DNA of 52,362 bases. Origin: a virus. Location: IMG/VR virus record IMGVR_UViG_3300048919_000218, positions 1 through 52,362 of that record, one strand, 5' to 3'. How positions within the stretch are numbered: the first letter of the stretch is position 1; each line of letters begins with the position of its first letter. Of this stretch, positions 1 through 7,741 are shown one piece after another. The notes under the pieces are model-generated. The model saw nothing but the letters and a program-made list of their open reading frames with translations. It had not been told where the DNA came from and did no database searches. Both the position numbers and the translations under genes were made by a program.

Positions 1-386
1 GCCAGACGCGCGCCAAACCCGGCGATAATCCCGCCCGCGATGGCCTGCGCAATACGAATACGGCTGCGGGGCATACGCAGTTTGACGTTATTGGCCCACA
101 GCGCCGCCGCAAAACAGCCGCCGAACATCCCGATAATCATCATCCCGTCGATGCGGGTGAGAGGGGTGCCCTCCAGATGAATCAGCTTAAAATAACCCCA
201 CTCTTCGGCATGCACGCCCGCCAGCTGCAAAAGCTGTCCGCCCCAGCGGGTAAATTCACCCGTGACCGCCCAGAAGGTGCCGGTAATGCCGAAATAGTAG
301 GTAGAGAGGATACCCGCAGCGATGACTGCAGGAACAGGGGACCAGAACTTAATCAGATAAGCCTGTTTGAAGTGTTGCCATGACAT
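1..386 (-). CDS. yedE: YedE-type inner-membrane transporter, N-terminal part
   Basis: Partial gene running off the left edge; 128 codons are present. The protein opens MSWQHFKQAYLIKFWSPVP and continues with the YedE signature (ILSTYYFGITGTFWAVTG, then EEWGYFKLIHLEG). It contains at least two hydrophobic segments. The family (YeeE/YedE, with YedF as partner) is a polytopic inner-membrane protein linked to selenium/sulfur metabolism; substrate unproven. The start at 386 has an AGAGG ribosome site at about 393-397. The prophage left repeat begins 12 bp upstream, so the native promoter has been replaced by phage DNA, and int is transcribed toward this gene. Confidence 0.93.
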   Translation of the reverse strand, partial: MSWQHFKQAYLIKFWSPVPAVIAAGILSTYYFGITGTFWAVTGEFTRWGGQLLQLAGVHAEEWGYFKLIHLEGTPLTRIDGMMIIGMFGGCFAAALWANNVKLRMPRSRIRIAQAIAGGIIAGFGARL

Positions 387-397
387 GTGTAAACCTC

Positions 398-410
398 TGA
401 ACTCAGAAGG
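398..410. repeat. Candidate attL core, 13-bp direct repeat
   Basis: TGAACTCAGAAGG occurs here and again at 51392-51404 in the same orientation. It lies between the yedE start codon and the integrase gene, where attL of an int-proximal prophage end should be. Matching arm-type octamers lie at lambda-like distances on the phage side of both copies. Confidence 0.72.
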
Positions 411-454
411 TGTAAGTGGATTTAACGAACTGGAATATATAGTTTTTTTTCTTT

Positions 455-486
455 CTCCAAAACCTCTCCAAAACTTTTCTCCAAAA
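455..486 (+). promoter_or_regulatory. Candidate P'-arm integrase binding sites
   Basis: The octamer CTCCAAAA occurs three times at 455-462, 466-473 and 479-486, starting 45 bp inside the attL repeat. Three tandem arm-type sites on the P' side is the lambda arrangement. The same octamer occurs once at 51263-51270 on the attR side. Binding by this integrase is inferred. Confidence 0.6.
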
Positions 487-555
487 TACCTCCATTTTTT
501 ATGACCTCTGTCATTAAACCGTGCTGCTCACAAGGTGCCAGCACGGCCCCTGAAC

Positions 556-1674
556 TTAGATAGCCAGCTTGATCCATTCCTTGCCGCGATCATCGTTATA
601 CCTGTCGGTTGTTGACTGAGTTTTATGCCCCAACAAAATTTTTGTATCGATGCCCTGAGCGCGGTAAAGACGTTCCGACAATGAACGTTGTTCATGAAAT
701 GTTGTTGGTGTTTTTCCTGCTGGTGGTTTAATTCCTGCTGCATCTCGGGCGGTTGCAAACTCTTTAGACATTAATATGAGATTAACTGGTTTCGCTGTGT
801 TGTTCCTTTTTCCATGCAGTAGATAGGGGCTTACGAATCTGTCACGGCATTTTCGGATCACATCGTCGAGAGTTAAGCCGATTGCCTCACAGCGAAGGTT
901 AAGCGGTAAAGCTATACGAGAACCGGTTTTGCTTTGCTCAATATGCAGATAGCCGTCTTTAATGTCTGAAAACTTCATGTTGGCAATATCATCACGGCGC
1001 TGGCCCGTAACGAGGGCAAGTAGCATCGCTTTATGGGAATAACGATCTTCTGGTATCTGCGCCAGTATTAGCTTCCACTCGTCCAATGATAATCGTGACC
1101 GTGTAACTTTTACGCTTGGTTTTTTTGTGGACCCCGGCGGATTCCAGCCAGGAGGAACCTCTCCGGCATGCTGTGCTTCGGTAAAAATATCCACCCATAC
1201 AACGCGATTGCAGAGCGCACTGCTGGCATGGCCAGCATCCAAATATTCATCGAGTAATACGGCAAAATCCTTTACCTCCAGGCTTTTCATTGGGCGCGAC
1301 CCCAGGCGTCGAGAAAGTAACTCTGCCATGCGTTTTTTTTCTGAATACCGTTTAGCAGATAGGTCACCTGCATCAAGGCTTTGTTTCTGGATCTTCAGGT
1401 AACGTTCTATCCATGCTTTGAGGCTTATCCCACGTTGCGCTGAAGCTTTTGGGGATTCATCTATTTGACGTAGATAGTGCTCAGCTTCTGCAGCCGCAAT
1501 TCTCTGATTGGCTGTTGAAGCAATTTTTTCAGCTTTTTCTCTATCCGTTCCCAGCCCGTGAAACTTACCTGTTAATGGGTTTTTGTACTGGTAATAGGTT
1601 TTTGCAGTGCGACGGTCGAACCGGGCATAAAGCCCGGCAATTGACACATTATTTTTTCGTGGCCTTGGCGACAT
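556..1674 (-). CDS. int: Lambda-type tyrosine integrase
   Basis: 372-aa site-specific recombinase that inserts and excises the prophage. The N-terminal arm-binding domain is about residues 1-65, the SAM-like core-binding domain about 80-180 and the catalytic domain 190-372. Visible catalytic residues are R226 (GQRRDDI), K249 (QSKTG), H327 and R330 (HEQR), H350 (LLGHKT) and nucleophile Y359 (DRY). I chose ATG 1674 (MSPRPRKN); a longer open frame to 1788 would duplicate most of xis. It overlaps the 3' end of xis by 26 bp, the usual lambdoid arrangement, and is probably co-transcribed from the leftward promoter near 5.26 kb. Confidence 0.95.
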   Translation of the reverse strand: MSPRPRKNNVSIAGLYARFDRRTAKTYYQYKNPLTGKFHGLGTDREKAEKIASTANQRIAAAEAEHYLRQIDESPKASAQRGISLKAWIERYLKIQKQSLDAGDLSAKRYSEKKRMAELLSRRLGSRPMKSLEVKDFAVLLDEYLDAGHASSALCNRVVWVDIFTEAQHAGEVPPGWNPPGSTKKPSVKVTRSRLSLDEWKLILAQIPEDRYSHKAMLLALVTGQRRDDIANMKFSDIKDGYLHIEQSKTGSRIALPLNLRCEAIGLTLDDVIRKCRDRFVSPYLLHGKRNNTAKPVNLILMSKEFATARDAAGIKPPAGKTPTTFHEQRSLSERLYRAQGIDTKILLGHKTQSTTDRYNDDRGKEWIKLAI

Positions 1675-1912
1675 CGTTAAGTATCTCCCGCAGTATTTCG
1701 TCGTCGTCACTGTGAATTTCAGGCTCCATCCCTGTTGCACCTGGCCCGATGTAAATCGCACGTTCATCAATACACCAACGATTTCCAATTTTTATTGGTC
1801 TGGGTTGTATGTATCCCAGTTTCCCGTGTTTCACTAGGCATGGCATTGTTATGGGGAAGTGCAATCTGCGAGCTTTCCAGTCGCGCAGAGGTATCAGACT
1901 TTGTTCACTCAT
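1649..1912 (-). CDS. xis: Excisionase (Xis-like)
   Basis: Small basic protein of about 87 aa directing integrase toward excision. The N-terminal half has the winged-helix excisionase pattern (PLRDWKARR, then KHGKLGYIQPRPIKIGNRW, then DERAIY), like phage excisionases that bend attR DNA. The tail is acidic (SDDDEILREIL). Starts at 1912 and 1918 are both possible after an AAGAG ribosome site. It lies immediately upstream of and overlaps int. Assignment rests on position plus motif. Confidence 0.85.
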   Translation of the reverse strand: MSEQSLIPLRDWKARRLHFPITMPCLVKHGKLGYIQPRPIKIGNRWCIDERAIYIGPGATGMEPEIHSDDDEILREILNDVAKATKK

Positions 1913-1980
1913 AGCCATCACTCTTGATGACCTACCCACAATGATAGCGGGCAGGTTATGTCGGTTTAGAGAATAGAAAA

Positions 1981-4362
1981 TCAGTTTGAAATAAGGCGCT
2001 GCCAGATGGCGGATAGATATTTTACCTGGTGTCGGGCATCAGCCAGGGCGTTGTGCTGATCTCCTTCAAAGGGGATCTCATAGCGGGAATTCATACCGAC
2101 TGCATTGCCCATTTCAACCACAGTGCGCACATCGCGATAGTTCCAGTGCGGGATAGGGAAGGGACAATCGGCAAGCTCGAAGGCAGCTTCTGTAATTGAA
2201 CAATCGAAAGAACTGCCATTCCCCCAGAGTTGCACCCTTTTCGAACCATTGGACGCATTCTCAGCGATAAAGCCGCTGAACTGTTCCAAGGCTTCAACCA
2301 AACCCAGCGCATCATCCACGAGAATTGCTGAGCGGGCTTCAGGTGACTGTTTCAACCACCATAGAATTGTTCCAGCGTCTGGTCTGGCCCCGAAGTTCAT
2401 CGATGACTCAAGGCTTACCACCCGGTAAAATTCGCCTCCAGTTTCTCCAGTTGCGGGATCAAAGAAAACTGCGCCTATTGATACGATCGGTGCGCCTGGT
2501 TTTTTTCCCATAGTCTCGAGATCCAGCATCAAATGGGTGAACAATCGGACTGGGGCTGCATCACCGTTATGATGTCCGGTATCAATATCTACTTTATCTG
2601 TGATGACACAAGTTTCATCAGCGCCTTGAACTGCTCCAGTCGCATCTGCGCTTTCTTGTATTGGAGTACCGTTCTTGACTTCATTACCGCCCATTTCTTC
2701 CATCTGCACAATGTTGGTGGCTTCCATTTGTTGGCTGACGCTTTCATTTGACGGTTCTGATTTTCCTGCCATTGGTATTGGCATCGAGGAACGGCCGCAT
2801 GCGATATCGACGATCAGTTGATCAGGATGAGCATGGTCGGTTTCGGCCATAACGCGGTTGAGGTATTCGCGGTGTTTAACTCGATCTCGCCAAAGGTTTT
2901 CAGGGGTGGTTTTCACGGTTGCAACATTGCAGGCACGTGAATAATCCATTCCTCCAGGGATGGAGCTGAACAGCTCGCGGGTCGCGAGAAATTCATCCAA
3001 CGTATCGCCGCTACCACTTACGGTAAGGTTCATTATGGCGTTGGCTTCGGCATCAACTTCAAGAGGCGGATTGTAGATATCAAATTCGCAGCGCCGGGCG
3101 ATCAGCCCGAGGGAAATTTCATATTCCTGCCCCATCGATGTCTGAGGTGTAAGGCGGTCAGAATGGATTACGCCACCGGCATTTGCTCCGGATTGAGTAC
3201 GGTTGACGTCCGTAATACGATTTCCTGCCGCCCATTCGCGCGTCAGAATCCCTCGGTCGATGTGCTCGGTTCGTATCCATGTTTTTGTGAATTGAATAAA
3301 CAAGTTCAGTTCGTGGCGTTTGCCCTGGGGGAATACCTTCTTAATGGCGTCTGTCAGCTTCCAAAGAGTAGGCATGTCATATGCTTTAACTTCAGATGTG
3401 TTTTCAACTGCCAGCAATAGACTCTGCACGTAGCTGTTATCCATATCCATTTCTAGAGCTGAAAGCTCTTTACGTTCTGGAATACTAATGTGATATACGT
3501 GTCGATCATTAGCGTTTAGCTGTGCAAGTAGCTGAATGCGGAATGGCATGGTAGCGAGCTGAAACTTCACACTGTCGTCGTCAGCGTATATTTCCTCGCG
3601 AACATGTGCAGGTGAGGTTTCTTGGGGCATTTCCCCTTTAATTTCCACCGGCTTATTGTCGTAAGCCCATTTTCGAACAGATAAAGCGCGAGTTTCAGGT
3701 TCATTAATCCACTCGTTGATGAACTCTTCTAACGTTTCAACGGCATAGACCTTATCTGGAGCGAATACGGTTTTAATTGCGCTCACCAGTTTCCACTCAA
3801 CATGAGCAGACAGCTCTTTAATGCCAGGCTCATTAGCCACGGCCAGCAACAGGTTTTGCACAAAGTGGCTGCTTTCGTCGTTCTCCATCTGGCCGATCTG
3901 GATGTGTTGCTCTTCGCTGATATCCTTTAGTTCGGTATCATTTATCAGATGAGCAATGATCCGTTGAGGGAGACGCAGGCGTGCTATCGGACGCAGTAAT
4001 TCTTCCTTTTCAACCACGCGATTGCCGATCTTACCTGGCAATTCATCATTTTTGCCGGGAGTAGCTGGTGCGGAATTTTCCGTTAGCAACTTCACTTTCC
4101 AGGTGCGCAGATCATCTGCCAGTTCGTAACGTTTGCACCACTCGAAATCAACGGCTCCCTCCTCAGGCAGATCGTCAAATACAGGAAAATCGGTACGCAC
4201 AGGTTTGTTATAATCCTGACCACGTCCGGTTACGATTTCTGCATCTTCAAGAGCAACATCCAGCGCCAGATTGGCGCGAGCTTCCGTTTTGTGTGTCTGC
4301 CAGTGAACCGCATCAGGTTTTCCTGATTTCTGGGTCGCTTTGATTAAATGGAAGAATTCCAT
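1981..4362 (-). CDS. RecE-like N-terminal region fused to a DEDDh 3'-5' exonuclease
   Basis: 793 aa. Residues 1-550 resemble the non-nuclease N-terminal part of Rac RecE (exonuclease VIII), including the motifs GANAGG, MDYSRA and ETDHAHPDQLIVDIACGRSS, and contain two copies of an approximately 70-residue helical repeat (LLLAV then LWKL/EWKL). The RecE C-terminal nuclease is absent. Residues 606-793 form a DnaQ-fold exonuclease of the Rv2179c-like type: D614 and E616 (LDLET), D720 (GSSFD), H770 and D775 (HNALAD). It probably processes phage DNA ends or RNA; the substrate cannot be read from sequence. Ribosome site AAGGA precedes ATG 4362. First large gene of the leftward early operon. Confidence 0.88.
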   Translation of the reverse strand: MEFFHLIKATQKSGKPDAVHWQTHKTEARANLALDVALEDAEIVTGRGQDYNKPVRTDFPVFDDLPEEGAVDFEWCKRYELADDLRTWKVKLLTENSAPATPGKNDELPGKIGNRVVEKEELLRPIARLRLPQRIIAHLINDTELKDISEEQHIQIGQMENDESSHFVQNLLLAVANEPGIKELSAHVEWKLVSAIKTVFAPDKVYAVETLEEFINEWINEPETRALSVRKWAYDNKPVEIKGEMPQETSPAHVREEIYADDDSVKFQLATMPFRIQLLAQLNANDRHVYHISIPERKELSALEMDMDNSYVQSLLLAVENTSEVKAYDMPTLWKLTDAIKKVFPQGKRHELNLFIQFTKTWIRTEHIDRGILTREWAAGNRITDVNRTQSGANAGGVIHSDRLTPQTSMGQEYEISLGLIARRCEFDIYNPPLEVDAEANAIMNLTVSGSGDTLDEFLATRELFSSIPGGMDYSRACNVATVKTTPENLWRDRVKHREYLNRVMAETDHAHPDQLIVDIACGRSSMPIPMAGKSEPSNESVSQQMEATNIVQMEEMGGNEVKNGTPIQESADATGAVQGADETCVITDKVDIDTGHHNGDAAPVRLFTHLMLDLETMGKKPGAPIVSIGAVFFDPATGETGGEFYRVVSLESSMNFGARPDAGTILWWLKQSPEARSAILVDDALGLVEALEQFSGFIAENASNGSKRVQLWGNGSSFDCSITEAAFELADCPFPIPHWNYRDVRTVVEMGNAVGMNSRYEIPFEGDQHNALADARHQVKYLSAIWQRLISN

Positions 4363-4420
4363 ATCGGGTCCTTAATTTTGGTTGTAAGATACCCGCAGCT
4401 AATGATTGCCGCCTTGGGTA

Positions 4421-4444
4421 GTGGTCATTGGTCAAAACTCGATT
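4421..4444 (-). repeat. Copy A of a recurring start-codon motif
   Basis: Read on the minus strand this is AATCGAGT, then TTTGACC, then AATGACCAC. Related copies lie at 6684-6708 and 8197-8219 on the plus strand. Here the embedded ATG (4428) opens only nine codons before a stop at 4399. It lies in the gap between the exonuclease gene and the plus-strand gene at 4712. Confidence 0.6.
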
Positions 4445-4476
4445 CCGGAAAGCTTTGGTCGGCTGACCGGGTACTT

Positions 4477-4497
4477 AACCCGCCTTGCGCGGGTTTT
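4477..4497 (+). terminator. Hairpin with short T run
   Basis: AACCCGC pairs with GCGGGTT over a 5-nt loop and is followed by TTTTG. It could stop plus-strand read-through or act in the leader of the minus-strand exonuclease transcript. The T run is short, so function is uncertain. Nothing else recognisable was seen in 4363-4711 apart from repeat copy A. Confidence 0.35.
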
Positions 4498-4711
4498 GTG
4501 CTTTATGAAGCGGAGGGATCGCCTTTTTGGGCGAGGGTGTAGCAAATGCGGCGGACGACGGCCCAAAAATAGGGCAGGTGTACGGCCTGGCACCGTGCTG
4601 GTTTTCGAGCGAAATCGGTCATAATTGATCTTCTCCTGTTAATGCCTGCCTTTTAACCACCTCAGTCTCGGTGGTATGCTGAAATCTGAAATCAGCCAGC
4701 AAGGACATAAA

Positions 4712-5026
4712 ATGGCAACCCGTCCAATAAGTGTTTTTTGGTTCAAAAACCGCGACCAGTATGATTCCTGTAAAGAAGTACTGACCGATTCGTGGGTTCT
4801 ACCTGACGACTACCTGGACTGGCTTATCCGTTTCAATCAGATGATTGATCGTTATGAACGCAGCGGTATCGAGGTTATCAAAGTAGAGATAGAGCCCAAC
4901 GAGTTCGCCAACTGGTGCCTCACCAACGGGTGTGAAATAAGCACCAAGAGCTGCAACGACTTCGCTGTTTTCCAGGGCGGTAGCCAGTCGCTCCGCTACA
5001 GAGATACTGATTGGGGATATGAGTAA
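4712..5026 (+). CDS. Small phage protein of unknown function (VFWF family)
   Basis: 104 aa, starting MATRPISVFWFKNRDQYD at ATG 4712 after an AAGGA ribosome site. The pattern VFWFxxRxQ, WL, VIKVEIEPxxFxxWC resembles a family of small proteins I have seen in lambdoid early regions; no function is known to me. No membrane segment or catalytic motif. It points opposite to the leftward operon and lies between PL and the exonuclease gene, so PL transcripts would be antisense to it. An 88-aa frame on the opposite strand (4799-5065) overlaps it. Confidence 0.65.
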   Translation: MATRPISVFWFKNRDQYDSCKEVLTDSWVLPDDYLDWLIRFNQMIDRYERSGIEVIKVEIEPNEFANWCLTNGCEISTKSCNDFAVFQGGSQSLRYRDTDWGYE

Positions 5027-5251
5027 ACAAACTCGCCCTTCAATCCTGAAAATTTCGATGTGCATTATTTCCTACCTTGATTGTTAAACCCTGTGTCGAG
5101 TGATCCAGGGTGTTCGCTCATTTCGCCTTATCGCCGGCTAGCGGAACGTTAAACCTGCTGCGCGATTGTCTTGCCATCTCATCCGGTGTTTCGTTTGCCG
5201 CCGGCAGCTACTTCGTGGGCGTCCTGCCTAGATGACTGTTGCGATGGAGAT

Positions 5252-5281
5252 ATTATTATCGAAGTAATCGATAATGGTCAA
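5252..5281 (-). promoter_or_regulatory. Leftward early promoter (PL-like) with operator
   Basis: On the minus strand, TTGACC (5276-5281) and AATAAT (5252-5257) are separated by 18 bp. The spacer and -10 hold a near-perfect inverted repeat, ATTATCGA-N5-TCGATAAT (5255-5275), an obvious repressor site. A further ATCGAT half-site lies at 5287-5292. It would drive exonuclease, xis and int. The rest of 5027-5358 holds nothing else I can identify. Confidence 0.65.
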
Positions 5282-5358
5282 ATTAAATCGATAGCCATGG
5301 GCGAGAAAAATTGTAGGCCATTGATGACCCAAGCAAAAGAGGTTGTATGAAAGATGGG

Positions 5359-5769
5359 CTATTTGGTTGGGGGGATTAGGTTACGTTTCTGCAGGTAAGT
5401 CTTTGCAAAATTATCGAGCTCCTCAAGCCTAAGCTCTATCATATTGATAATTCGTTCTTTTTCATCATCTGTAGGCAATTGTTCGAATGCTTCAAGAAGT
5501 CTTGCCTGTAGTTCAGTCGATGGTTTGACTTGGGGTTTAAGTGCCCAAGGATCGTGCTCTTCAGGTGTTTCTCCATCTTCCATGAAGAACCACGAAAGAG
5601 GATATCCGGTAGCAGCTGGAAGGAGATTTAATACTTCAGACCTGGGTAAAATGTCAGAATTGCACCAGCCGCTTACAGATTGAGCTTTAACTCCCAGTCT
5701 GCGCGCAAGCTCAGATTGTGATATCTCGAGATCTTTTATCGCCTTTTGCAATCTCTTACCGAAGTTCAT
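5359..5769 (-). CDS. CI-like XRE-family repressor lacking a peptidase domain
   Basis: 136 aa. Residues 3-60 are a helix-turn-helix of the XRE/lambda-repressor type, with the recognition region at about 17-36 (SQSELARRLGVKAQSVSGW). The C-terminal half is short, acidic and helical (LLEAFEQLPTDDEKERIINMIE) and may dimerise. There is no S24 LexA/CI autoprotease domain and no Ala-Gly cleavage site, so RecA-stimulated self-cleavage is not expected. ATG 5769 is preferred over an in-frame TTG at 5781. It is divergent from the Cro-like gene with shared operator motifs (TATCGA half-sites) between them. Confidence 0.88.
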   Translation of the reverse strand: MNFGKRLQKAIKDLEISQSELARRLGVKAQSVSGWCNSDILPRSEVLNLLPAATGYPLSWFFMEDGETPEEHDPWALKPQVKPSTELQARLLEAFEQLPTDDEKERIINMIELRLEELDNFAKTYLQKRNLIPPTK

Positions 5770-5826
5770 CTCTTCATCCAATTCATCTAATTAATAACAA
5801 TTATACAGATTTTTTCTGTAGTCTTT

Positions 5827-5869
5827 ACTATCGAAATAATTTGACGATATCGATTAAATTTGTTTTATT
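5827..5869 (+). promoter_or_regulatory. Rightward early promoter (PR-like) with operator motifs
   Basis: TTGACG (5841-5846), 17 bp, then TTTATT (5864-5869). The 8-bp palindrome CGATATCG (5845-5852) overlaps the -35, and a TATCGA half-site lies just upstream at about 5829. The same half-site forms the palindrome at 5255-5275, so one repressor probably controls both promoters. Confidence 0.6.
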
Positions 5870-5900
5870 GTTTTTCATCAACAACCACTGAGAACAACTG

Positions 5901-6128
5901 ATGAAGACATCAATTCAAAAAAAGCTCTTATCTATTTGTAGCCAGGCTGAATTAGGACGCCGGATGAAAAGGAGAGCCCAAACCGTAAATGGTTGGTTTA
6001 AAAACAAAATTCCCGGTGAGTTGGTACTCAAAGTGAGTAAAGCCGTTGATTGGCAAGTCACTCCTAATGAGTTACGTCCTGATCTCTACCCTAACCCCAC
6101 AGATGGTTTACCTCAGAAGGAGGCTTAA
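5901..6128 (+). CDS. Cro-like DNA-binding regulator (YdaS family)
   Basis: 75 aa, first gene of the rightward operon. Residues 6-55 form a short helix-turn-helix (SQAELGRRMKRRAQTVNGWF), like Rac YdaS and other Cro-type regulators. YdaS-like proteins have been called antitoxins, but in a phage with a divergent repressor the Cro role is more natural. The next gene starts 2 nt after its stop codon, so the two are translationally linked. Confidence 0.85.
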   Translation: MKTSIQKKLLSICSQAELGRRMKRRAQTVNGWFKNKIPGELVLKVSKAVDWQVTPNELRPDLYPNPTDGLPQKEA

Positions 6129-6130
6129 TC

Positions 6131-6685
6131 ATGCAGTCAGTCACTTATCAACATCATAACCAGCAGCTGGCTGGATCGCTGAAAACTCAAAATCAGTTTA
6201 TGGCGCGTCGGCGGGATTGCTACAAGCATCGTTCAGTCCAGTCGGCAGTACGTGAATGGGAATCTACCTTACCTGGTCAGGCCCAGGAAAAGATCGCGCA
6301 GCTGGTGGCCGAACAATGGGCGAAGGAAGGGGGCCGTGGAATTGCGGTCAACAAACAGAATTTATTCCGGTATCTGAAAAATGAAGGTAGCTCAGAGAGA
6401 TACACCGCTTACGTCATGCAGCTATCGGGGGCAATCGTCGCAGCTATGCCCATTGAGATCGCCAGGAAGCATGGACTGAGTAACGCCAGAACTGAAGCAG
6501 AGCTGGTGGCGAGTGCAATCAAAGAATGCAGTGAGGCGCATCAGGCGAAGATGCTGGGCGCACCGCTGCAAAAGCTTGAGAAGGAGATCCGGGAAGCGGC
6601 AATCGCTCTGTTCAACATGTTACCTGCTGACGCGGCGGGACCACTACTGGCGAGCATCAGCGCCGTAGCGCCGCAATTTTTTTAA
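6131..6685 (+). CDS. YdaT-like phage regulatory protein
   Basis: 184 aa, in the lambdoid cII position (after cro, before O). The N-terminal part is basic (MARRRDCYKHRSVQSAVREWE); the middle (IAQLVAEQW to NLFRYLKNEG) resembles the YdaT/CII-like family. YdaT of Rac blocks division when overexpressed and has been described as a CII-like activator; which applies here is not visible. No membrane segments. The stop codon abuts the recurring motif copy B. Confidence 0.72.
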   Translation: MQSVTYQHHNQQLAGSLKTQNQFMARRRDCYKHRSVQSAVREWESTLPGQAQEKIAQLVAEQWAKEGGRGIAVNKQNLFRYLKNEGSSERYTAYVMQLSGAIVAAMPIEIARKHGLSNARTEAELVASAIKECSEAHQAKMLGAPLQKLEKEIREAAIALFNMLPADAAGPLLASISAVAPQFF

Positions 6686-6708
6686 TCGAGTTTTGAATAA
6701 TGACCACC
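6684..6708 (+). repeat. Copy B of the recurring start-codon motif
   Basis: AATCGAGT, then TTTGAATA, then ATGACCACC. The embedded ATG at 6700 opens a 7-codon frame ending at 6723, just before the ribosome site of the O-like gene. It overlaps the end of the YdaT-like gene. Compare copies A (4421-4444) and C (8197-8219). Confidence 0.6.
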
Positions 6709-6736
6709 AGCGATGCTGGTTAATAAGAGGTTTTTG

Positions 6737-7741
6737 ATGGCCCGCATCAGAACAGTTAAACCTGAATTCTGGACAGATGAGAAGGTGGTGGAATGTTCAA
6801 TTCCAGCACGCTTGCTGTTTATCGGGTTGTTTAACTTCGCAAATGATATGGGGTGTCTTGAGCGATCACCGAAACGTCTCAAGATGCAAATTTTTCCAGC
6901 TGACATGATCGATTGTGAGCCACTGCTCTGTGAGCTGATCACTCATGGACTTCTCAGTGAGTATTCAGTGAGTGGAGTTAGTTACCTTCAAATAAAAGGA
7001 TTTTTAAAACATCAAAAAATTAACCGCCCATCAGCAACAAAAATACCGCTTCCCCCTGAATTCACTGAAACAGAAAAGGTAAATGGAGGCGATTCACACT
7101 GCAATCAAGGAGGGCTCAGTGACGACTCAGCGAGTGCTCAAGGAGGACTCACTGACGGAAAAGGAATGGAAGGGAATGGAAAAGGAATAAACCCCTCTCT
7201 TAACACGGGTGCGAACGGTAAGCCTGAAGAGACGAGCGCTCAACAGGAGCAGATTAAGCCCCGCTATTTGGATGGACTTGAAGAGCCGATCGGTAAATTC
7301 ACAATGACCAGCAATTGGCTGCCATCACGCGACTTCCGGTTACGAGCTGCGCAGTGGGGTATTCAACTTCCTGAACCGGATTACCTCGATACAGAGCTGG
7401 CTGAGTTCGCTGCGTACTGGAATTCAGAGGGGAAGGTTTTCACACAGATTCAGTGGGAACAGAAATTTGCCAGGCATGTTCTGCTGGTGAGAACCAAACA
7501 AAAACCACAGTCCGGAGGTAACGACAATGCAGCAGTTCAACCAGATCCGACAGCATCCCGAGCTGTTCAGCAAATTCAATCAGCACACGCAGAGTGGCGA
7601 CGCCGGAACGGACTTGATGGCGACGGAGACGGCGTGGCGGTTATGGCAGGTGATGGGGGAAATCTTCTCAAACCGCTGGACGCAGAAGAATGGGGCAGAG
7701 CCCACGGCCCTCTGGATAGCTCAGATAGGTTCGATGACTGA
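6737..7741 (+). CDS. Replication protein O-like, with DnaT-like domain
   Basis: 334 aa. Residues 1-110 form the winged-helix N-terminal region of phage O/DnaT-type initiators (MARIRTVKPEFWTDEKVV, KRLKMQIFPAD, LQIKGFLKHQKINRP). A low-complexity Gly/Asn linker follows. About residues 190-255 match the DnaT DNA-binding domain (FTMTSNWLPSRDFRLRAAQW). It should bind the phage origin and recruit the helicase loader. Ribosome site AAGAGG supports ATG 6737. Its last 215 nt also encode the start of the P-like protein in another frame. Confidence 0.88.
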   Translation: MARIRTVKPEFWTDEKVVECSIPARLLFIGLFNFANDMGCLERSPKRLKMQIFPADMIDCEPLLCELITHGLLSEYSVSGVSYLQIKGFLKHQKINRPSATKIPLPPEFTETEKVNGGDSHCNQGGLSDDSASAQGGLTDGKGMEGNGKGINPSLNTGANGKPEETSAQQEQIKPRYLDGLEEPIGKFTMTSNWLPSRDFRLRAAQWGIQLPEPDYLDTELAEFAAYWNSEGKVFTQIQWEQKFARHVLLVRTKQKPQSGGNDNAAVQPDPTASRAVQQIQSAHAEWRRRNGLDGDGDGVAVMAGDGGNLLKPLDAEEWGRAHGPLDSSDRFDD

